From the NCBI RefSeq assembly GCF_008084905.1, contig NZ_VSFC01000009.1, forward strand, positions 1-53,261: a stretch of 53,261 nucleotides of DNA, in the 5' to 3' direction. This stretch comes from Xanthomarina maritima (GTDB lineage: Bacteria; Bacteroidota; Bacteroidia; Flavobacteriales; Flavobacteriaceae). Below are positions 42,819-51,836 of the stretch, piece after piece (position 1 is the stretch's first letter; each line of letters begins with the position of its first letter). The translations under genes were made by a program, and so were the position numbers. Below the pieces are notes generated by a model. It was given only the letters and a program-made list of their open reading frames with translations, did not search any database and had not been told where the DNA came from.

Positions 42819-45197
42819 ATGGCAAAAAAGAAAACCAAAACAACTAAAGAAAGTAAACCTAAATTAAAAGCCCCAAGTTTTAAGTTATCTAGTCAGCAAA
42901 AACTAGTACTAGGAAGCTTTTTAGCAATTTTAGGTCTGTTACTATTTATTGCATTTGTATCTTATTTATTTACAGGAAAAGCAGACCAAAGTACCCTTAA
43001 CGAGTTTGCAACTCGAGAGGTAAAAACTGAAAACTGGCTAAATAAAACTGGTGCTTGGCTAAGTAACTTTTTTATATATAAAGGGTTTGGTGTTGCTTCG
43101 TTTATATTTTCAGGTCTTATCTTTCTTTCTGGTGTGTTTATTTTAACTAACTCTAGCTTAATAAAATTAAGAAAGCATTGGTTTTGGGGAACCTTTATAG
43201 TTATTTGGTTGTCAATTCTTTTTGGCTTTTTTGCTGATTCTTTAGATACTTTAGGTGGTACTATTGGTTTTGAAATGAATAGCTTCTTACAAGACTATTT
43301 AGGAAAAATAGGAACCTCTCTCCTACTTGTGTTCTTACTAATTATCTATTTAGCTATTAGATTTAAAGTGACTGCAGATACCTTTAAGAACATGTTTCAA
43401 AGAGCTTCAAAAGATATCAAACAAGAATTTAAACCTTCAGATGAAGACATATCTATTCCTATTGACAATGACCTTACTGCTGAAGCTGAGGAAATTAAAT
43501 CAGCATTCGATTTAGATTTAAAAACTATTTCTGAAGATAAAGAAGAAATTACTCAGAAAGAAATACCTAAACCAGAACCAAAAGATTCCAAAGAAGAATC
43601 TGAAATGACTATTGAAGTAGAAGAAGTTGCTGAAGAACTTTCAGAAACTGATAACTTATCCAATAAGCTAGTTGAAGATTTTGGACTATTCGATCCAACA
43701 CTTGAATTAAGCAATTATCAATTTCCGTCCTTAGATTTATTAAAAAAATACGATTCTGAAGGTATAACTATCAATCAAGAAGAGCTTGAAGAAAATAAAA
43801 ACCGAATAGTAGAAACTCTTAGTAACTACAAAATTGGAATTGCAAGTATCAAAGCAACTATAGGACCAACAGTAACACTTTACGAGATTGTTCCAGATGC
43901 TGGGATTAGAATTTCAAAAATTAAAAACCTAGAAGACGATATTGCTTTATCGCTTTCAGCATTAGGTATCAGAATTATTGCACCAATTCCTGGAAAAGGA
44001 ACTATTGGTATCGAAGTGCCAAATAAAAATTCGACGGTAGTATCTATGCGTTCTGTAATTGCTTCACAGAAATTCCAGAAATCAGACATGCAGTTGCCAA
44101 TAGCTTTAGGTAAAACCATTAGCAACGAAACTTTTGTAGTGGATTTAGCTAAAATGCCTCACTTATTAATGGCTGGTGCAACAGGACAAGGTAAATCGGT
44201 TGGATTAAATGCCGTTTTAACCTCCTTACTTTATAAAAAACATCCTGCTGAAGTAAAGTTTGTTTTAGTCGATCCTAAAAAAGTAGAACTTACGCTATTC
44301 AATAAAATAGAACGACATTATTTAGCTAAACTTCCAGATAGCGAAGACGCTATTATTACAGATAACACTAAGGTTATCAATACATTAAATTCACTTTGTA
44401 TTGAAATGGATAACCGTTACGAAATGCTTAAAAATGCCTTGTGTAGAAATATTGCTGAATATAATGCAAAATTTAAAGCACGTAAACTAAACCCAAATGA
44501 TGGTCACCAGTTTTTACCATACATAATATTAGTAGTCGATGAGTTTGCCGATTTAATTATGACAGCTGGAAAAGAAGTAGAAACACCAATTGCCAGATTA
44601 GCACAATTAGCTCGAGCCATTGGAATCCATTTAATTATAGCAACTCAAAGACCTTCTGTAAATGTTATTACTGGTATTATTAAAGCCAATTTCCCTGCAC
44701 GTATTGCTTTTAGAGTAACCAGTAAAATTGATTCCAGAACTATTCTAGATGGCTCTGGAGCAGACCAATTAATTGGTCGTGGAGATATGCTATATACGCA
44801 AGGTAACGATTTAGTACGTATTCAATGTGCTTTTGTAGATACACCAGAAGTAGAAAAAATAACTGACTTTATTGGTTCTCAAAAAGCCTATCCAGATGCC
44901 TATTTGTTACCTGAATATGTTGGTGAGGAAAGTGGCACAAGTCTTGATATAGATATCAACGATAGAGATGATTTGTTTCGTGATGCTGCCGAAATTATAG
45001 TAACAGCACAACAAGGGTCTGCTTCTTTATTACAGCGTAAGCTTAAATTAGGTTATAATCGTGCTGGCAGACTTATAGATCAACTTGAAGCTGCAGGAAT
45101 TGTAGGAGGCTTTGAAGGTAGTAAAGCCAGACAGGTATTAGTCCCTGATTTAACTGCACTAAACCAATTATTAGACAACGAAGGCAAAAAAAATTAA
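42819..45197 (+). CDS. ftsK: DNA translocase FtsK/SpoIIIE
   Basis: 792 aa. Hexameric DNA pump at the septum that clears and orients chromosome ends during division. N-terminal membrane part with four helices (about 30-190), then an acidic disordered linker (about 200-290), then the motor: alpha domain start YKIGIASIKATIGPTVTLYE, Walker A MAGATGQGKSVGLNAVLTSL, Walker B IILVVDEFADLIM, RQAR-like LAQLARAIGIHLIIATQRPS. The C-terminal winged-helix gamma domain is IIVTAQQGSASLLQRKLKLG followed by YNRAGRLIDQLEAAGIVGGF. Complete. It is followed by lolA and lptF/G genes in one rightward block. Confidence 0.97.
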   Translation: MAKKKTKTTKESKPKLKAPSFKLSSQQKLVLGSFLAILGLLLFIAFVSYLFTGKADQSTLNEFATREVKTENWLNKTGAWLSNFFIYKGFGVASFIFSGLIFLSGVFILTNSSLIKLRKHWFWGTFIVIWLSILFGFFADSLDTLGGTIGFEMNSFLQDYLGKIGTSLLLVFLLIIYLAIRFKVTADTFKNMFQRASKDIKQEFKPSDEDISIPIDNDLTAEAEEIKSAFDLDLKTISEDKEEITQKEIPKPEPKDSKEESEMTIEVEEVAEELSETDNLSNKLVEDFGLFDPTLELSNYQFPSLDLLKKYDSEGITINQEELEENKNRIVETLSNYKIGIASIKATIGPTVTLYEIVPDAGIRISKIKNLEDDIALSLSALGIRIIAPIPGKGTIGIEVPNKNSTVVSMRSVIASQKFQKSDMQLPIALGKTISNETFVVDLAKMPHLLMAGATGQGKSVGLNAVLTSLLYKKHPAEVKFVLVDPKKVELTLFNKIERHYLAKLPDSEDAIITDNTKVINTLNSLCIEMDNRYEMLKNALCRNIAEYNAKFKARKLNPNDGHQFLPYIILVVDEFADLIMTAGKEVETPIARLAQLARAIGIHLIIATQRPSVNVITGIIKANFPARIAFRVTSKIDSRTILDGSGADQLIGRGDMLYTQGNDLVRIQCAFVDTPEVEKITDFIGSQKAYPDAYLLPEYVGEESGTSLDIDINDRDDLFRDAAEIIVTAQQGSASLLQRKLKLGYNRAGRLIDQLEAAGIVGGFEGSKARQVLVPDLTALNQLLDNEGKKN

Positions 45198-45219
45198 AGC
45201 CTTTAAAATATTTTAAAAA

Positions 45220-45858
45220 ATGAAAAAAATAACCTTAATTTTTACCCTCTTCATTTATGGATTTTCTTTTGGGCAAGATAGTAAAGCTAAAACGCTATTA
45301 GACGAAGTCTCTATAAAAGCTAAAAGCTATGATAATATTTCTATAGATTTTAAATATGTGCTAGATAATTCTTCAGAAAACATCAAACAGGAAACTCGTG
45401 GAGATGTTGTTATGCAAGGAGACAAATACCGATTAAATATTTTAGGTGCCACCCGAATATTTGATGGTAAAACCTTATACAGCATTAGTCCAGATGATGA
45501 AGAAGTTACTATTTCTTCAGATGTTTCAAATGAAGATAGTAACATTACACCTAGTAAAATGCTATCATTTTATGAAGAAGGTTATACTTATAAAATGGAT
45601 ATTATTCAAGATGTTAAAGGAAGAAAAATTCAATATGTAAAACTAATACCTATTGATTCAAACTCTGAAATAAAAAATGTGTTATTAGGCATTGATGCGC
45701 AAACCAAACACATCTATAATTTAATTGAAATAGGTAAAAATGGTACAAAAACCACTTTAACTGTTAATTCTTTTAAAACAAACGAACCAATCTCGAAATC
45801 CTTATTTACTTTTGACAAGAACAAGTATAAAGATTACTACATTAACAAATTGGATTAG
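45220..45858 (+). CDS. Outer-membrane lipoprotein carrier protein LolA-like
   Basis: 212 aa with signal peptide MKKITLIFTLFIYGFSFGQ. LolA-type proteins ferry lipoproteins through the periplasm. Seen: AKTLLDEVSIKAKSYDNISI, the beta-rich concave sheet with GDVVMQGDKYRLNILGATRI and FDGKTLYSISPDDEEVTISS, and the cross-strands of LTVNSFKTNEPISKSLFTFD ending in YKDYYINKLD. It lies between ftsK and lptF/G, the usual flavobacterial arrangement. The last codons are 8 bases before the lptF/G start. Confidence 0.88.
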   Translation: MKKITLIFTLFIYGFSFGQDSKAKTLLDEVSIKAKSYDNISIDFKYVLDNSSENIKQETRGDVVMQGDKYRLNILGATRIFDGKTLYSISPDDEEVTISSDVSNEDSNITPSKMLSFYEEGYTYKMDIIQDVKGRKIQYVKLIPIDSNSEIKNVLLGIDAQTKHIYNLIEIGKNGTKTTLTVNSFKTNEPISKSLFTFDKNKYKDYYINKLD

Positions 45859-45865
45859 GTGACTT

Positions 45866-47737
45866 TTGAAGCTTTTAGATAGATACATACTAACCTCTTA
45901 CTTAAAAACTTTTATCAGCGTGTTTGTTATTCTCATGCTGATTTTTGTTTTACAAACCATCTGGCTTTATATTAAAGAATTGGCTGGAAAAGATTTGGAC
46001 ATGGTTGTGGTTGCTAAGTTCTTACTCTATTTTTCTCCCAAACTTATTCCACTTGTTCTTCCTTTAACCATCCTTTTGGCCTCAATCATGGTCTTTGGTA
46101 ATTTTGCCGAAAACTATGAGTTTGCTGCCATGAAATCTACTGGGATTTCTCTTCAAAGAGCGATGGCTGGATTAAGTGTGTTTATAGTAGCTTTAGGAAT
46201 TACCACCTTTTTCTTTACAAACAATGTCATTCCATGGGCTGAATATAATTCCTATAATCTTCGGAAAAATATTGCCAAATTAAAACCTGCCATGGTAATT
46301 GCTAAAGGTCAGTTTAATGAAGTTGGTAACGAATATAACATTAAGGTTACAGATAAAAGTGGAGAAAGAGGTCAATATCTAGAAGAAGTATTAATTCATA
46401 AAAAGTCTAAGGGAAAAGCTGGGAACTTCACGACAATTTATTCAAAAACAGGTGAACTTATAGGTGAAGAAGATTCAGACATCTTACAACTTATTCTCTT
46501 TGATGGGTATTTTTATGATGATACTCCTCCAAAAGACCATAAACAAAGGCAAAAAAAGCCAATGACAAAAAGTTATTTTGAAAAATATACCATTAACGTT
46601 GACTTATCAAACCTCAACAATATAGATCTAGAAGAAAAAAATATTAGTGACAAATACAACATGCTTAATATTAGAGATTTAAGCTACACGATAGATACTT
46701 TAAAAATAGATAAAGAGAATGATATATTAGAACTCGCAAATAATTTATATATCAGATCTACTTTACCTAATATAAATACTGGAATTAAGGCAAAAAAAGA
46801 TACTATATATAACGGAACCATTCTAGAATTATATAGCAACAAAGACAAAGTTCAATTAATAGATTTAGCTTTAAATTCATTTAAAAGTACCTCTCAAATA
46901 TTAGAGAATAAAGAAAAAGGAATAAAAACTCAAAACATTTGGTTAAACAAACACATTATTGCTTTACATGAAAAGTTAGCCTTAGGTTTTGCTTGTATTA
47001 TATTATTTTTTGTTGGTGCACCTTTAGGAGCCTTAATTAGAAAAGGAGGTATTGGTTTACCAATGGTTGTTGCTATTTTGTTATTTCTAACCTATCATTT
47101 TATTGGTATTTTTGCTAAGAATAGTGCTAAAGACAGCAGTTTAAATCCTGTGTTTGCAGCATGGTTTTCTACTATAATCATGTTGCCATTAGGAGTTTAT
47201 TTAACTAAAAGAGCTACGGAAGATCGTGGTATTTTTGAGTTTGATCATATTATAGAACCACTAAAAAAATTATTTAAATTAAAAAGCAATAAAAAAACTA
47301 GAGAAACGTCTCAACTTCCAGAAGAAGTTCTTAAAGCTATTAAGAATAAACATGGTATAACTCAAGAACCTTTAGCAAATGTTGAAGACTACGAGACTAT
47401 TAAGAAAAGACATTCAGAATATAAAGAGTACGCAAGATTTACATTCATATTCTATATTATTGGTGCAGTACTCCTTCCTTTATATTTCATTTTAAAAAAT
47501 AATAAGTTAGAAGAAGTAGCTTTAGTCTGTCTGCAACTAGGTATAATTTCACTTTGTATAAGCATATTCTATTTTATTATTTCACAAATAAAATTATATG
47601 CTATCTACAGATTGATTAAAACTAAAGGCTTTACAAAAAATCCAGTATTTGTAATAATAAGTTTTATTATATACCCTCTAACTCATTATTTAAGAAGGAA
47701 TAAAATTAACGAAGACCTTTCTGTTAGTTTAAAATAA
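45866..47737 (+). CDS. LptF/LptG-family permease with C-terminal extra membrane domain
   Basis: 623 aa starting at TTG 45866; no ATG is available. LptF/G are inner-membrane partners of LptB that extract lipopolysaccharide. The core (about 1-445) has LLDRYILTSYLKTFISVFVI, LKLIPLVLPLTIL-like ILLASIMVFGNFAENYEFAAMK sections, GISLQRAMAGLSVF, a large beta-jellyroll periplasmic loop (about 130-360), and C-terminal helices VGAPLGALIRKGGIGLPMVV and MLPLGVYLTKRAT. After a charged linker (about 450-530) two or three further helices follow (FTFIFYIIGAVLLPLYFILK, LVCLQLGIISLCISIFYFII, VFVIISFIIYPLTHYLRRNK). Typical LptF/G are about 360-480 aa, so this tail is unusual. Confidence 0.9.
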   Translation: MKLLDRYILTSYLKTFISVFVILMLIFVLQTIWLYIKELAGKDLDMVVVAKFLLYFSPKLIPLVLPLTILLASIMVFGNFAENYEFAAMKSTGISLQRAMAGLSVFIVALGITTFFFTNNVIPWAEYNSYNLRKNIAKLKPAMVIAKGQFNEVGNEYNIKVTDKSGERGQYLEEVLIHKKSKGKAGNFTTIYSKTGELIGEEDSDILQLILFDGYFYDDTPPKDHKQRQKKPMTKSYFEKYTINVDLSNLNNIDLEEKNISDKYNMLNIRDLSYTIDTLKIDKENDILELANNLYIRSTLPNINTGIKAKKDTIYNGTILELYSNKDKVQLIDLALNSFKSTSQILENKEKGIKTQNIWLNKHIIALHEKLALGFACIILFFVGAPLGALIRKGGIGLPMVVAILLFLTYHFIGIFAKNSAKDSSLNPVFAAWFSTIIMLPLGVYLTKRATEDRGIFEFDHIIEPLKKLFKLKSNKKTRETSQLPEEVLKAIKNKHGITQEPLANVEDYETIKKRHSEYKEYARFTFIFYIIGAVLLPLYFILKNNKLEEVALVCLQLGIISLCISIFYFIISQIKLYAIYRLIKTKGFTKNPVFVIISFIIYPLTHYLRRNKINEDLSVSLK

Positions 47738-47741
47738 CCCA

Positions 47742-47749
47742 TATCTTTG
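47742..47749 (+). promoter_or_regulatory. -7 element of ribB
   Basis: TATCTTTG, a perfect TAnnTTTG match, 21 bases before the ribB ATG. It lies just beyond the LptF/G stop, so ribB can be transcribed on its own. Confidence 0.55.
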
Positions 47750-47770
47750 CAAAACATTTAAATAATACTT

Positions 47771-48928
47771 ATGTCTACGCTTAAAATGACAAAAGAATCT
47801 GTTCAAATAAAATTACATACCATTGAAGAAGCCATTAACGATATTAGAAATGGTAAAGTAATTATTGTTGTTGATGATGAAGACAGAGAAAATGAAGGGG
47901 ATTTTTTGGCTGCTGCCGAAATGGTAACACCTCAAATGATTAATTTCATGGCAACTCATGGTCGTGGTCTAATATGCACACCACTTACAGAAAAACGATG
48001 TAAAGAACTTGAATTAAATCCAATGGTTCATAATAATACAGATCCAATGGAGACAGCATTTACAATCTCAGTCGATTTAAGAGGTAATGGTGTTACTACT
48101 GGAATTTCAGCGAGCGATAGAGCTAAAACTGTAAAAGCACTTGTCGACATAAGCACAAAACCATTTGAATTAGGTAGACCTGGACATATCTTTCCACTTG
48201 TAGCAAAACAAGGTGGTGTTTTAAGAAGAACTGGGCATACAGAAGCTGCTATAGACTTTGCTCGTTTGGCTGGTTTAAAACCAGCTGGAGTGATTGTTGA
48301 AATTATGAATGAAGATGGTTCTATGGCACGTTTACCTCAACTAATGAAGGTTGCTGAAAAATTTGATTTAAAAATAGTTTCTATTGAAGACCTTGTAGCT
48401 TATAGAATGGAGCATGATTCTTTAATTGAGAAGAAGGAAGATTTTAACCTTGAAACACGTTTTGGAAAATTTCGTTTAAGAGCATTTCAACAAACTACAA
48501 ACAATCAAATTCATATTGCACTAACTAAAGGCACATGGTCTAAATACGAACCTGTATTAACTCGTGTAAATGCAACCTTAGTTAATACAGATATTCTTGG
48601 TACATTAACAAACAATGCAGACGAGAAACTAGACGACATGTTTAAAGTTATTAATAATGAAGGAAAAGGTGCTATTATTTTTGTGAATCAACAATCTCAA
48701 TCCATGAATTTATTAAAACGTTTGAATGTTTTAAAAGAATCTCAAATTGAAGGTGAAATAGTTAAAGCACCACGAATTGAAATGGATCATAAAGACTTTG
48801 GCATAGGCGCACAAATACTACATCATTTAGACATTCATAAATTACGTCTTATTTCCAATAGAGAACAGACCAAACGTGTGGGAATGATTGGATATGGATT
48901 AGAGATTGTTGAATATGTAAAGTATTAA
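47771..48928 (+). CDS. ribB: 3,4-dihydroxy-2-butanone 4-phosphate synthase with degenerate GTP cyclohydrolase II domain
   Basis: 385 aa. The N-terminal DHBPS half (about 15-215) is intact: IIVVDDEDRENEGDFLAAAE, MATHGRGLICTPLTEKRCKE, TAFTISVDLRGNGVTTGISA, SDRAKTVKAL, RPGHIFPLVAKQGGVLRRTG and HTEAAIDFARLAGLKPAGVI. It converts ribulose 5-phosphate to the four-carbon riboflavin precursor. The C-terminal GCHII-like half (about 220-385) keeps the fold (ETRFGKFRLRAFQQ, GIGAQILHHLDIHKLRLISN) but lacks the three zinc cysteines (canonical SECLTGDxxxSxRCDCGxQ becomes LVNTDILGTLTNNADEKL), and the QEGRGIGL loop has become QQSQSMNLL. So only RibB activity is expected; GCHII must be elsewhere. Confidence 0.93.
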   Translation: MSTLKMTKESVQIKLHTIEEAINDIRNGKVIIVVDDEDRENEGDFLAAAEMVTPQMINFMATHGRGLICTPLTEKRCKELELNPMVHNNTDPMETAFTISVDLRGNGVTTGISASDRAKTVKALVDISTKPFELGRPGHIFPLVAKQGGVLRRTGHTEAAIDFARLAGLKPAGVIVEIMNEDGSMARLPQLMKVAEKFDLKIVSIEDLVAYRMEHDSLIEKKEDFNLETRFGKFRLRAFQQTTNNQIHIALTKGTWSKYEPVLTRVNATLVNTDILGTLTNNADEKLDDMFKVINNEGKGAIIFVNQQSQSMNLLKRLNVLKESQIEGEIVKAPRIEMDHKDFGIGAQILHHLDIHKLRLISNREQTKRVGMIGYGLEIVEYVKY

Positions 48929-49890
48929 TCTGCTACTTCAAAAACTTTAAAAAGCTCTTTGCTCTTTGTGTTTGGGACTTCGGAAATAAAAGCATATTTA
49001 CCAGGCTTTAAATCAGCATAAAAATAACCTGTACTACCAGCAGGCATATCATTAACACCTCCTAAAAAAGTAATACCATTTGGAACAGGTGTGATTAACC
49101 CTTTAGGATGCGACCAATCCATCCAAGCTTCCAAAGCAGCTTCACTAGCATCATTTTCTAACTTTACTAAATTGATATCATGCCATATAAAATTCTCATG
49201 TGGTTTTTGGTCTTTTACATAAACAGAGAAAATTTGTTTTCCTTTGGTAATGTTTTTGTTATAACTTATACCTTCTTCTCCCGACAAGATAATGTTGACC
49301 GTTGACTCTGGAGGTGAGTTTCCACTATCTTCGTTAGTTACAATAATAGGTTTAGCCATTCCCATTAGGGTATGAAATTTACCATTAGGCATTTTTACAT
49401 AGCATTCCATAATGTAATAGCCAGGATCCAGCTTAATTGTTGTTATAGCTGTATGCTTTGGAGCAATTAGGCCAGATCCTCCCGAAAAAACTATTTTTCC
49501 AAACCATTCTGGCAGTTTACCAAAAGCAGCAAAACCTTCTTCTGCTTTACCTGCATTAATAAGATCCATACCTTCCTCAAAAACAGGAGCTATCTCTGTA
49601 ATTGCATTATCTACACTTTTACCTTCAGGATATTTGTCTAATAAAAAGAAATGTGTTTCATTGGATAGGTTTTGGTACTTAAAGGTGTTCCAACCAGAAG
49701 AGATGGTATCTACACTTTGAAATTCCATGCTTCGAGTTACAATATCAATAACATTAGACGGTTCTTCAATTACCTCTTCTACTTCAACTATTGTTTCTTC
49801 AATAGGTTCGGTTCTCTTGTCGTTTTTGCAATTGAAAAATATACTAAATAGAATTAGTAATATAAAAATTGGTTGGTTTTTAGTTTTCAT
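48925..49890 (-). CDS. Lipoprotein of unknown function
   Basis: 321 aa. Lipoprotein signal peptide with lipobox ILFSIFFNC (Cys about residue 21), then an E-rich stretch (EPIEETIVEVEEVIEEPS). The mature part is beta-rich with a possible cupredoxin-like pair of motifs: TIKLDPGYYIMECYVKMPNG followed by KFHTLMGMAKPI, and later GSTGYFYADLKPGKYAFISE. The His and Cys in the first resemble blue-copper-like sequences, but a full type 1 copper site is not evident. Its stop overlaps the ribB stop by four bases (convergent). The next gene in the same direction, a small T9SS protein, lies 29 bases upstream. Confidence 0.7.
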   Translation of the reverse strand: MKTKNQPIFILLILFSIFFNCKNDKRTEPIEETIVEVEEVIEEPSNVIDIVTRSMEFQSVDTISSGWNTFKYQNLSNETHFFLLDKYPEGKSVDNAITEIAPVFEEGMDLINAGKAEEGFAAFGKLPEWFGKIVFSGGSGLIAPKHTAITTIKLDPGYYIMECYVKMPNGKFHTLMGMAKPIIVTNEDSGNSPPESTVNIILSGEEGISYNKNITKGKQIFSVYVKDQKPHENFIWHDINLVKLENDASEAALEAWMDWSHPKGLITPVPNGITFLGGVNDMPAGSTGYFYADLKPGKYAFISEVPNTKSKELFKVFEVAD

Positions 49891-49919
49891 AATTTAATTT
49901 TTAATGGCTTGATTCAAAG

Positions 49920-50378
49920 TTAGTTAATTATTATCTTTTTTGTGATTTTACTTCTATCTGTTTTTATTTTAAGTAAATAAATTCCTGATTTCAAATTGCG
50001 AACTTCTATTTGATTAACTTTTTTTGCTAATAAAACCTGTTTGCCTAATAAATCATATAGTGTTACCGTTTCAATTTGTTGGTCTGTTGAAATATAGAGG
50101 GTTTCGGAGACAGGGTTTGGGAATATTTTAATAACTTCTGCAGTCTCACTTTCTATTGATAAAGTTGGTCCATCTGTAATTGGATTAATAAAACCTTCAG
50201 AAACTTGAATATTTCCTACACTTAATTCTTGAATATTAACTTCACCAATAGTGTAAAGTATGTTTACTTCTCCAGCTGTGATACTTGCACCTCCATTATC
50301 AATACTAAACTTTTCTATTGTTTGCGCTGATGCAACAAACCCAATACATAGCATCATTAAAAAACATATTTTTTTCAT
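49920..50378 (-). CDS. Small T9SS type A sorting-domain protein
   Basis: 152 aa. Signal peptide KICFLMMLCIGFVASAQ. A 60-residue beta-like segment (GGASITAGEVNILYTIGEVN and IQELSVGNIQVSEGFINPIT) resembles the short module often found at the end of Bacteroidota surface clusters. The last 75 residues are a T9SS type A sorting domain: IKIFPNPVSETLYISTDQQI, LYDLLGKQVLLAKKVNQIEV and GIYLLKIKTDRSKITKKIII. It starts 4 bases after the end of the fibre-protein gene, so they are co-transcribed. Perhaps it supplies an accessory for the fibre; this is inference. Confidence 0.82.
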   Translation of the reverse strand: MKKICFLMMLCIGFVASAQTIEKFSIDNGGASITAGEVNILYTIGEVNIQELSVGNIQVSEGFINPITDGPTLSIESETAEVIKIFPNPVSETLYISTDQQIETVTLYDLLGKQVLLAKKVNQIEVRNLKSGIYLLKIKTDRSKITKKIIIN

Positions 50379-50382
50379 GATT

Positions 50383-51765
50383 TTAGTTTTTAACCAATTT
50401 AATATCTGAAGGAGTCGCTTGTTTTTCTAAAGCCTCTACTCTATTTAAAAGTGCTTGTAGTAATGCAGATTGTTCTGTACTCGCCTGCTCTTGATTTTGT
50501 ATTGTCTGTTTTTGGCTTTCAATAATAGCTTGCTGTTCTTGTATCGCTTTTATAAGTACTGGAATTAACTCACTGTAGCTAATACTTAAAGTATTGTCTT
50601 TATCTTCAGCTATATGAACAATTTCATTAATAATTGGCTGGACTTCTTGAGCAATCAAGCCTAATGACTTTTGCTGCTCCGGATAGCGTTTCCAATTGTA
50701 GTTTACTGGTTTCATTTGTAGTATTTCTTTTAAACCATAAGGTAACTCTGAAATATTGGTTTTTAAACGTCTGTCTGAGCTTTGAGTTAAGGTACCAGCT
50801 AATGTTGCATTACCATTACGAAAAACGGTGAAGGCATTAGTTCTGTTTGCTGTACTTACACCATTACCAACTTGAAACAAAGCACTAGAGGTTGTAGTAT
50901 TGTCATTATTCTGACCAACTACAGTTGCATAAGAATCGTCGTTTATTAAGTTGTATCCTAAAGCTGAAGCCGCAAAGCTAGAAACTTGCACATTATTTCC
51001 CATAGCCAATGAATAATCACCACTCGCTTGCGTAATAATCCCTAAAGCCACAGAAGTATTTCCTGAAGCAATGTTACTGTCTCCGCTTGCTGAAGCATTA
51101 ATACCAATAGCAGTTAAAAAATCACCTGAAGCTGTAGATAAATATCCCATAGAAGTCGCATTTTCCCCTGAAGCTAGTGTTTGCCTACCCATAGCTGTAC
51201 TGAAGGTATTATTGGCTTCAGTACTGGTGCCTAATGCGGTCGAAGATTCTCCTGAAGCTATAGTCGATCTCCCAAGAGCTGTAGATCTCGTTCCTGAAGC
51301 TACTGAAAAATAACCCATAGACGTTGAACTTTGACCAGAAGCAGTAGTATTATAACCTGAGGCAAATGACCTATTACCTGTAGCTCCATAAACCTCTGAT
51401 GCAAATTCTGAAATACTTAAATCTACTGCATTTGATCCAATATTTCCGTAGTTATTAGAATCTCTTCCTATAAAACGCCAACCAGAGCCACCATTTCCTT
51501 CATCTATAGCCTCTAAACCAGAAGCTTCTGAAGTATTAGCATCTAAATATTCTTTAGTAATTAATGCTTTTGGATTTGTAATTTCCGTTATATCTAAACT
51601 TGGCGCTATTATCATTCCTTCTCTTTCTACAACAAAAGCATTTGATCGATCATTTATATCAGTACCATTTCCTACTTGAAATAAGGTCGTTGATGACGTT
51701 GAATTTTCATTGAAAGCACCTACAACCAAACTATTAAAATCATCTGCTAAAGTGCCATATCCCAT
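50383..51765 (-). CDS. Downstream half of split fibre gene: head repeats plus peptidase S74 domain
   Basis: 460 aa as the frame stands (starts MGYGTLADDFNSLVVG, an internal Met of the restored gene). Residues about 100-290 are 14-residue-type YadA head repeats (ASGQSSTSMGYFSVASGTRS and relatives), each closing with an S/T-A-M/L-G turn. The S74 domain starts at SSDRRLKTNISELPYG (Ser/Asp of the self-cleaving chaperone motif SDxRxKxxI), followed by YNWKRYPEQQKSLGLIAQEV, and ends in a coiled coil with QEQQAIIESQKQTIQNQEQA. S74 domains trimerise and self-cleave in phage tail fibres and bacterial adhesins. Confidence 0.75.
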   Translation of the reverse strand: MGYGTLADDFNSLVVGAFNENSTSSTTLFQVGNGTDINDRSNAFVVEREGMIIAPSLDITEITNPKALITKEYLDANTSEASGLEAIDEGNGGSGWRFIGRDSNNYGNIGSNAVDLSISEFASEVYGATGNRSFASGYNTTASGQSSTSMGYFSVASGTRSTALGRSTIASGESSTALGTSTEANNTFSTAMGRQTLASGENATSMGYLSTASGDFLTAIGINASASGDSNIASGNTSVALGIITQASGDYSLAMGNNVQVSSFAASALGYNLINDDSYATVVGQNNDNTTTSSALFQVGNGVSTANRTNAFTVFRNGNATLAGTLTQSSDRRLKTNISELPYGLKEILQMKPVNYNWKRYPEQQKSLGLIAQEVQPIINEIVHIAEDKDNTLSISYSELIPVLIKAIQEQQAIIESQKQTIQNQEQASTEQSALLQALLNRVEALEKQATPSDIKLVKN

Positions 51766-51836
51766 AGCAGCAGAGTTAGCTGCAGAAGCAGTTGTAACAG
51801 AACCTAATGCTGTTGATCTCTCGCCAGAAGCAGTTG

